DNA from: a bacterium
Lineage (GTDB): Bacteria; UBA8248
NCBI GenBank assembly: GCA_027622355.1
Contig: JAQBZT010000198.1
Coordinates: 1-5,661 of the forward strand
Length of the DNA: 5,661 nucleotides
Direction: 5' to 3'
Each line of letters starts with the position of its first letter. Positions within the stretch are counted from its first letter, which is position 1. Shown here in pieces: positions 1 to 5,661 of this stretch. The notes beneath the pieces are model-generated. The model did no database searches. It was not told where the DNA came from and worked only from the letters and a program-made list of their open reading frames with translations. The position numbers were made by a program, and so were the translations under genes.

Positions 1-1
1 C

Positions 2-685
2 CGGGAAAAGGTTTTTCACGGGGTCAATTCCCCGCTGCCGATGGTGGCGATTTTTCTGGCGAAAAAAATGCACGCGCCCGATTGCGTGCTGGTCGAGGTC
101 GCGGGGTCGGTCGATCCGCGTCCAAGGACGCTTCCTTTCAGCACAAACGACCCCGAACTTTGCCACGGCGCCGCCGCCATTTTCTCAAATGCCGACACTT
201 ACGATCTCTTCGCCCGCGGCGGCATCGATCTCCTTTTTCTCGGCGGCGCGCAGATCGACAAGGCCGGCCGCGCCAACATGAGCTACATCGGAAATCCCGC
301 GGCCCCGAAAGTGCGCCTCCCGGGCGGGGGCGGGGGCGCCGTCATCATGCCCCAGGCGGGCAGGACCATTATCTGGAGAGCGGCGCACGACACCCGCATT
401 TTTGTCCCCCACGTTGATTTCGTCACGCAGAGCGGCAACCTCTCCCGGGTGATTACGCCGCTCGCCGTCTTCACCCGGAAAGAGAGCGGGCTCGAACTGG
501 AAAGTGTCCACGCCGGCCACACGGCAGAAGAGGTGGCCGGGCGAACCGGCTTCCTCTTGGACATGTCCGGGCCGGTGCCCGAAACCCCGCCGCCGACCGC
601 GGCGGAAATGAGGGCACTCGAAACGGTGGACCCCCACCGCGTTCGCGATTCGGAATTTCCCGCATTGGCCCGTACGCCCAGATAG
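2..685 (+). CDS. CoA-transferase family I beta subunit (GctB/IpdB-like), 5' partial
   Basis: The reading frame is open from base 2 to the TAG at 683-685, giving 227 residues; family members are about 250-270, so some 20-40 N-terminal residues lie outside the window. The ATG at 41 is internal, because the residues before it (VFHGVNSPLPM) already match the family. Visible family motifs are LAKKMHAP (residues 19-26), AGSVDPRP (34-41), DLLFLGGAQIDKAGRANMS (76-94), the Gly-rich RLPGGGGGA loop (105-113), HVDFVTQSGN (137-146) and a C-terminal HAGHTAEEV...TGFLLD block. Such subunits pair with an alpha subunit, expected just upstream, to transfer or hydrolyse acyl-CoA in the cytoplasm. Against glutaconate CoA-transferase B (recalled from memory), the catalytic Glu position appears to be Val33, with a Glu one residue earlier. 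The protein could therefore be an IpdB-like ring-cleaving hydrolase subunit rather than a true transferase. The family is secure; the substrate is unknown. Confidence 0.9.
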   Translation, partial: REKVFHGVNSPLPMVAIFLAKKMHAPDCVLVEVAGSVDPRPRTLPFSTNDPELCHGAAAIFSNADTYDLFARGGIDLLFLGGAQIDKAGRANMSYIGNPAAPKVRLPGGGGGAVIMPQAGRTIIWRAAHDTRIFVPHVDFVTQSGNLSRVITPLAVFTRKESGLELESVHAGHTAEEVAGRTGFLLDMSGPVPETPPPTAAEMRALETVDPHRVRDSEFPALARTPR

Positions 686-777
686 CCGGATTCACTTTTT
701 GACTTGACCGGATCGAGAGGGCGTTTCATCCTGAGCAAACAACATCTTCACCACGATTTTTCTGCCCGGAGGATCCC

Positions 778-1419
778 ATGTCCCAGCAGCTCATCGAGAA
801 GTTTTGCAGCTACTCTACCTGCCAGGTGGCGGACGCATTCGACAAATTAAAGATCAAGGGACATATGCCCGACATCATTCTCCTCTCTCCCGATGCGGAA
901 CACCGGATGGCGGGCCCGGCCCACACCGTCCAGATGGTGCCGGCAGGCGGGGCCGCCGTCCCCAAACTGCCGGGACACCACGTCGACTCAGCGCTCCCGG
1001 GAAGCGTCATCGTGATTTCCTCGCCCCCGGGGACAACAACTGCGAACTGGGGCGGCCTCATGAGTACAAGAGCCAAGGCAATCGGGATGGCGGGCGCCGT
1101 GATCGACGGCCGGGCACGCGACATCGAGGAACATCGGGCGATGGGCTTCTTCGTCTTCGCGAGAGGGCTTTCCGTGCACGGAAGCGGGGGCTACACCACA
1201 CCGGCCAGTGTGGGCGCGCCGGTGACCTGCGGAGGCGTAACCGTCCGGGAGGGAGACATCATCCTGGGTGATGTGAACGGGGTGGTCGTCATCCCGCAGG
1301 ATCGGGCCGAGGAGGTCCTCGCGAAGGTAGAGGAATTGGCCCGAATCGAGGAGCGGATGACGGCCGATCTGGAAGGGGGCGCCACCATCGCGGAAACCTT
1401 CAAAAAGCACCGGGGGTAA
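778..1419 (+). CDS. RraA / HMG-CHA aldolase family protein
   Basis: A complete 213-residue protein, normal length for the family. The start is fixed by GGAGGA at 768-773, four bases before the ATG. The family includes class II 4-hydroxy-4-methyl-2-oxoglutarate / 4-carboxy-4-hydroxy-2-oxoadipate aldolases, which use a divalent metal to release pyruvate or decarboxylate oxaloacetate, and the RNase E inhibitor RraA. Visible signatures are SxCQVADAFDKL near the N-terminus (residues 13-24), WGGLMSTRAKAIG (91-103), the core AGAVIDGRARDIEE (105-118) with Arg114-Asp115 matching the substrate-binding Arg and metal-binding Asp of the aldolases, and GDVNGVVVIP (164-173). The last motif has Asn167 where Asp is usual. 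Keeping the Arg-Asp pair favours an enzyme over the RraA regulator. A CoA-transferase-like gene lies 92 bases upstream on the same strand, so a role in catabolism of an aromatic, sterol-like or branched acid is plausible but inferred. Old databases mislabel this family as demethylmenaquinone methyltransferase. Confidence 0.92.
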   Translation: MSQQLIEKFCSYSTCQVADAFDKLKIKGHMPDIILLSPDAEHRMAGPAHTVQMVPAGGAAVPKLPGHHVDSALPGSVIVISSPPGTTTANWGGLMSTRAKAIGMAGAVIDGRARDIEEHRAMGFFVFARGLSVHGSGGYTTPASVGAPVTCGGVTVREGDIILGDVNGVVVIPQDRAEEVLAKVEELARIEERMTADLEGGATIAETFKKHRG

Positions 1420-1422
1420 GGA

Positions 1423-1450
1423 TTTGCCTCTCCGAAACACCAGAGGCAAA
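1423..1450 (+). terminator. Probable intrinsic terminator after the RraA-family gene
   Basis: A perfect 9-bp inverted repeat, TTTGCCTCT (1423-1431) and AGAGGCAAA (1442-1450), surrounds a 10-base loop and begins four bases after the TAA at 1417-1419. The following bases, GTCTGTTTCC, are only moderately T-rich, so the U-tract is weak. Position and symmetry fit a Rho-independent terminator closing the catabolic unit before the HD-GYP gene. On the minus strand no T-run follows the stem. Confidence 0.5.
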
Positions 1451-1565
1451 GTCTGTTTCCTAAATGCCCCAAAATTCAGTAGACTGCGCCCGATAGATGG
1501 GGGGTAGTCCGGCCACCGGCTTTGTGCTTTCCTTGTGGCCCAGATACGGATGGCTAAGTTCCAAA

Positions 1566-2594
1566 ATGGCCGAGAAAAAAAATCCAAAAGGGAATGGCGT
1601 ATCCTCCCAGCAGAAACTTCGCGTCGGATCGGGCGGCGAGGAAGGGGGGAAAGGGCATGTCAAACTCCGTCCGATTTCCCTGTCCAACCTCCCCTGGGGC
1701 ATCGACGCCCCCGTGGACCTCTACCAGCGGCTCGGCCAGGATCTCTCTCTTCTCTTCCGCAGGGGCCAGGACCTTGCACCCGAAGCCTACCGCGAGATAT
1801 CCAGCAACACCCAAAAGCTCTACTACGACAGCCAATCGCTGGTAAACTGGCAAACACTCGTCGACAACAACCTTACCTCCATTCTTAAGACCCCCCTGGC
1901 GACCGAGGCAAAAGCAGCCGTCGCCTACGGCTCTGCGGCCCGGACCACGCAAAAGATGTTTTCGGAATTCGACGAGGAAGGTTATGAAACGGCCGGTGGC
2001 ACCGTCGAGGCCATGAACGAACTGATGAACGAGCCGGCCGCCATGGAAAGCTTCTTTCAGCTGACCATTCACGACTACTACACCTACACCCACTCCTTAC
2101 ACGTCTACATTTACGCAACAATGCTGACGCGCTCGATCATCGGCAGCGAAAACACCGCAATGCTCAAGGACCTGGGCGTCGGCTACCTCCTCCACGATAT
2201 CGGGAAAAAAGACATCAGCACCGACATCCTGAACAAGCCCGGAAAACTGACCGACACGGAATTTGACCTCATCAAGAAACACCCGGAAGACGGCTACCGG
2301 TTTTTGACGGAAATCGCCGGAAGCCTCTCGGAGGAAGTCACCCAGATCGTTCTCCAGCACCATGAGAAGTGCAACGGCAAGGGCTACCCCAAGGGATTGA
2401 CCGATCTGGAAATCGGGCGCTACGGAAGAATCTGCGGCATCGCCGACGTGTACGATGCCCTGACGACCCGCCGCTCCTACAAGGAAGCTCTCTCGAAAAT
2501 GACCGCCTTCACGATCATGCAGGACAGCGACGGCCACTTCGATTCGAAAATGCTCGATCGCTTCATCCGCCTCGCCGTTCAGTACATCGAATAG
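1566..2594 (+). CDS. HD-GYP domain protein, probable c-di-GMP phosphodiesterase (start uncertain)
   Basis: Read from the ATG at 1566 the protein has 342 residues; the numbers below use that start. The N-terminal third (about 32-90) resembles the short N-terminal module found before many stand-alone HD-GYP domains, with LRPISLSNLPWG and a DLYQRLG segment. It has no receiver domain, PAS domain or membrane span. The HD-GYP domain covers about 145-342: His176 in YTHSLHV, LLHDIGK with His210-Asp211, His239 in KHPEDGY, HHEKCNGKGYP with His265-His266 and the GYP at 273-275, and Asp294 in ADVYDALT. These are the expected metal ligands, so the protein should hydrolyse cyclic di-GMP in the cytoplasm. 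The residue four before His176 is Tyr, not the Glu of tri-metal members, which suggests a two-metal site (inference). The frame is open back to an ATG at 1497, but residues 1497-1565 look non-conserved and no in-frame start has a good ribosome binding site. A strong site with an ATG sits out of frame at 1657. Confidence 0.93.
   Translation: MAEKKNPKGNGVSSQQKLRVGSGGEEGGKGHVKLRPISLSNLPWGIDAPVDLYQRLGQDLSLLFRRGQDLAPEAYREISSNTQKLYYDSQSLVNWQTLVDNNLTSILKTPLATEAKAAVAYGSAARTTQKMFSEFDEEGYETAGGTVEAMNELMNEPAAMESFFQLTIHDYYTYTHSLHVYIYATMLTRSIIGSENTAMLKDLGVGYLLHDIGKKDISTDILNKPGKLTDTEFDLIKKHPEDGYRFLTEIAGSLSEEVTQIVLQHHEKCNGKGYPKGLTDLEIGRYGRICGIADVYDALTTRRSYKEALSKMTAFTIMQDSDGHFDSKMLDRFIRLAVQYIE
1638..1659 (+). 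promoter_or_regulatory. Strong Shine-Dalgarno-like tract and ATG, out of frame with the HD-GYP gene
   Basis: The purine tract GAGGAAGGGGGGAAAGGG (1638-1655) is followed, after one C, by an ATG at 1657-1659. It is the best ribosome binding site in this part of the window, yet this ATG is in a different frame from the HD-GYP domain and its frame closes by about 1845. One extra A in the AAA at 1662-1664 would make it encode MSKLRPISLSN, which joins the HD-GYP frame exactly where family homology begins. This is either a true start hidden by a one-base deletion or a chance purine run. Confidence 0.4.
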
Positions 2595-2655
2595 GAACGC
2601 CGCGAACAGAAATGCCGCTCCCGGCAAAAACTCCGCCCCGAACAAACAAGCAGCC

Positions 2656-3297
2656 ATGATGCGAAAAAAACCGGAACCCCTTTTTCGCCTGCTCGTCCTG
2701 GGGCTTCTCGCTCTGGCCGGGTGCGCCGCGGCGGACCCCGTGCCCGTCCGCACGAATCTCCCCGCGGGCGAGTTCCGCGGCCTCGCCTCCTGGTACGGCC
2801 GCACGTACCACGGAAAGCCCACCGCCAGCGGCGAGCCCTACGACATGGAAGCCCTCACCGCCGCCCACAGAACGCTTCCCTTCCACTCCCGCGTCCTCGT
2901 CCGCCGCACCGACACGGGCCGCGCCATCGAGGTCCGGATCAACGACCGCGGCCCCTTCTTCTCCGGCCGCGTGATCGACCTCTCCCGTAGGGCCGCCCGC
3001 GAACTCGCCATGATCGGCAAGGGCACCGCCCCGGTGCGCCTGGTGCCCCTCTACGTCCCCGCCGAGAGAAACGTGCGCTGGAAGATTCTCGCCGGCCCCT
3101 TCCCGAGCCGCCGCGCGGCCGAGCGCTTCGCCTCGGTCATGAACAACAGGCAGGGGAAGGTCTCGAAAGGATGGGACGGGGACATGGCCCGCTACCGCGT
3201 CCAGCTCAACCGCTTCTCGGACCGATGGGACGCCCAGCGCACCCTCTCCCGCATCCGGGGTGAGGGCCACCAAGGCTACCTCATCCGCAGCCGCTGA
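2656..3297 (+). CDS. rlpA: RlpA-like septal ring lytic transglycosylase, lipoprotein with SPOR-like tail
   Basis: A 213-residue protein. Residues 1-23 form a lipoprotein signal peptide: Lys/Arg start, hydrophobic stretch LLVLGLLAL, and lipobox LAGC with the lipidated Cys23. The double-psi beta-barrel domain (about 42-134) shows the RlpA hallmarks LASWYG (43-48), HGKPTASGEPYDM (52-64), AAHRTLPFHSRVLV (69-82), INDRGPF (95-101) and VIDLSRRAA (106-114). Glu60, His71 and Asp97 have the same spacing as the conserved Glu, His and catalytic Asp of the Pseudomonas enzyme. Residues 139-211 look like a SPOR domain (WKILAGPF...AERFASVM, then YRVQLNRF), which binds denuded septal glycan. The expected role is cleavage of naked peptidoglycan strands at the septum from an outer-membrane anchor. 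It begins 61 bases after the HD-GYP gene on the same strand, so co-transcription is possible. Its start has no clear Shine-Dalgarno, and the second ATG at 2659 is an equal candidate. Confidence 0.93.
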   Translation: MMRKKPEPLFRLLVLGLLALAGCAAADPVPVRTNLPAGEFRGLASWYGRTYHGKPTASGEPYDMEALTAAHRTLPFHSRVLVRRTDTGRAIEVRINDRGPFFSGRVIDLSRRAARELAMIGKGTAPVRLVPLYVPAERNVRWKILAGPFPSRRAAERFASVMNNRQGKVSKGWDGDMARYRVQLNRFSDRWDAQRTLSRIRGEGHQGYLIRSR

Positions 3298-3332
3298 TCG
3301 CTCAAGCCGCTGACTGCTCAAGCCGCTACTGC

Positions 3333-3337
<5 letters not shown>
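3291..3337. repeat. 16-bp direct repeat, three tandem copies, spanning two convergent stop codons
   Basis: The copies are CCGCTGATCGCTCAAG (3291-3306), CCGCTGACTGCTCAAG (3307-3322) and CCGCTACTGCTCAAG (3323-3337, one base shorter). The first contains the TGA of the rlpA-like gene (3295-3297); the third contains the stop of the opposing YyaL-type gene (TCA at 3333-3335 on this strand). The array fills the whole 35-base gap between the converging genes and has no obvious hairpin, so it does not look like a normal bidirectional terminator. It probably arose by replication slippage. Confidence 0.85.
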
Positions 3338-5411
<2,074 letters not shown>

Positions 5412-5461
5412 GCAAACCTCTTGGGATGGAGGGAATCCAGCGGGCAGTGCGCACCAGGAAG

Positions 5462-5490
5462 ATTGTTGGCGATGGCCGATCCAGCGTCAA
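5462..5490 (-). promoter_or_regulatory. Candidate sigma-70 promoter for the YyaL-type gene
   Basis: On the minus strand TTGACG (5490-5485) is followed by a 17-base spacer and AACAAT (5467-5462). This matches the -35 consensus at five of six positions and the -10 at four of six, with ideal spacing. Transcription would begin near 5455, giving a leader of about 44 bases before the ATG. The -35 box overlaps the stop codon of the reading frame to the right. Such matches occur by chance, so the call is moderate. Confidence 0.4.
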
Positions 5491-5661
5491 GCCTCCGTCT
5501 CCAGCCGCTCCGGCGGTAGGCCCGCTCCCAGCGGCGGGGCCGCTCCCGGCGGCGGGGCCGCTCCCAGCGGTTCCGGAGAGGACGCTCCGGTTCCCGCCGC
5601 CTCCTTTTCCTCCACTCCTTCTTTTTCTTCCACCTCCGCCGCCGCCGCTTCCGCTTCCTCC
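5487..5661 (-). CDS. C-terminal tail of an unidentified protein, acidic Glu/Ala then Pro/Ala/Gly-rich (partial)
   Basis: Read on the minus strand from the right edge, 57 codons run to a TGA at 5489-5487. The first 20 residues are Glu/Ala/Lys-rich (EEAEAAAAEVEEKEG..., net acidic), then a Gly/Thr/Ser stretch, then a Pro/Ala/Gly hexapeptide repeated three times (LGAAPP, PGAAPP, LGAGLP), ending PERLETEA. It looks like a disordered C-terminal tail; the globular part lies outside the window, so the protein cannot be named. It is on the same strand as the YyaL-type gene, with 75 bases between its stop and that gene's ATG. Support comes from its balanced, tail-like composition and a stop falling just before a promoter and ribosome binding site. 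The caution is that the other two minus-strand frames are also open here, giving Arg-rich or Gly-rich peptides that look less natural. Confidence 0.5.
   Translation of the reverse strand, partial: EEAEAAAAEVEEKEGVEEKEAAGTGASSPEPLGAAPPPGAAPPLGAGLPPERLETEA
5514..5567 (-). repeat. 18-bp tandem repeat, three copies, in frame within the acidic-tail gene
   Basis: Three consecutive 18-base units on the minus strand encode LGAAPP, PGAAPP and LGAGLP. The first two are nearly identical; the third is diverged at its end. Each overlaps a small inverted repeat on the plus strand: CCGCTCCCAGCGG at 5522-5534 and 5558-5570, and CCGCTCCCGGCGG at 5540-5552 with one G:T pair. The period is a multiple of three, so copy changes would keep the frame. 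Confidence 0.75.

Noticed and set aside
699..730. TTGACT/TTGACC motifs before the RraA-family gene as a promoter
   Set aside because: The -35-like boxes are good, but no -10 box better than three or four matches lies at 16-18 bases (TTTCAT is 19 or 14 away), so I did not list it as a feature.
1497..1565. Start of the HD-GYP gene at the first in-frame ATG (1497)
   Set aside because: That ATG directly follows a TAG and has no Shine-Dalgarno, and the peptide it adds (MGGSPATGFVLSLWP...) looks like translated non-coding sequence.
2615..2634. Small inverted repeat GCCG-CTCC-CGGC between the HD-GYP and rlpA-like genes as a terminator
   Set aside because: The stem is only four base pairs and no T-run follows.
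2097..2822. A 241-codon minus-strand frame over the HD-GYP gene
   Set aside because: It mirrors the HD-GYP coding sequence, has no ribosome binding site that I can see and crosses the start of the next gene.
5447..5454. GTGCGCAC palindrome upstream of the YyaL-type gene as an operator
   Set aside because: Eight-base GC palindromes are frequent in such DNA, and there is no second copy or nearby regulator gene to support it.

Overview
The window looks like a piece of the chromosome of a GC-rich Gram-negative bacterium. The Gram-negative call rests on an RlpA-type lipoprotein with a SPOR-like tail. The HD-GYP style and the acyl-CoA catabolism gene would fit Desulfobacterota, NC10, Tectomicrobia or a related uncultured lineage. 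That placement is an impression only, because no marker gene is present. I see no mobile element, CRISPR array, tRNA or rRNA.

Left part (1-1419, + strand): a 5'-truncated gene for the beta subunit of a class I CoA-transferase-like enzyme is followed 92 bases later by an RraA/HMG-aldolase family gene with a good ribosome binding site. Together they suggest the end of a catabolic operon handling CoA esters and 2-oxo acids. A 9-bp inverted repeat just after the second gene looks like its terminator.

Middle (about 1566-3297, + strand): a stand-alone HD-GYP protein (probable cyclic-di-GMP phosphodiesterase) is followed by an rlpA-like lipoprotein gene. The HD-GYP start is doubtful. The only strong Shine-Dalgarno/ATG lies one frame off, exactly where family homology begins, which suggests a one-base deletion.

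Right part (3298-5661, - strand): a full-length YyaL/SPATA20-type protein (thioredoxin-like domain plus a six-hairpin glycosidase-like domain) converges on rlpA. The 35-base gap and both stop codons lie in a 16-bp repeat present three times in tandem. The YyaL-type gene has a plausible sigma-70 promoter, whose -35 box overlaps the stop codon of a further minus-strand reading frame that enters from the right edge. That frame encodes a disordered Glu/Ala- then Pro/Ala/Gly-rich tail with an 18-base in-frame repeat.

No clearly new multi-gene system is visible. The items most worth checking are the displaced catalytic Glu in the CoA-transferase-like subunit, the HD-GYP start anomaly, the tandem repeat at the convergent gene ends, and the repeat-bearing tail at the right edge.
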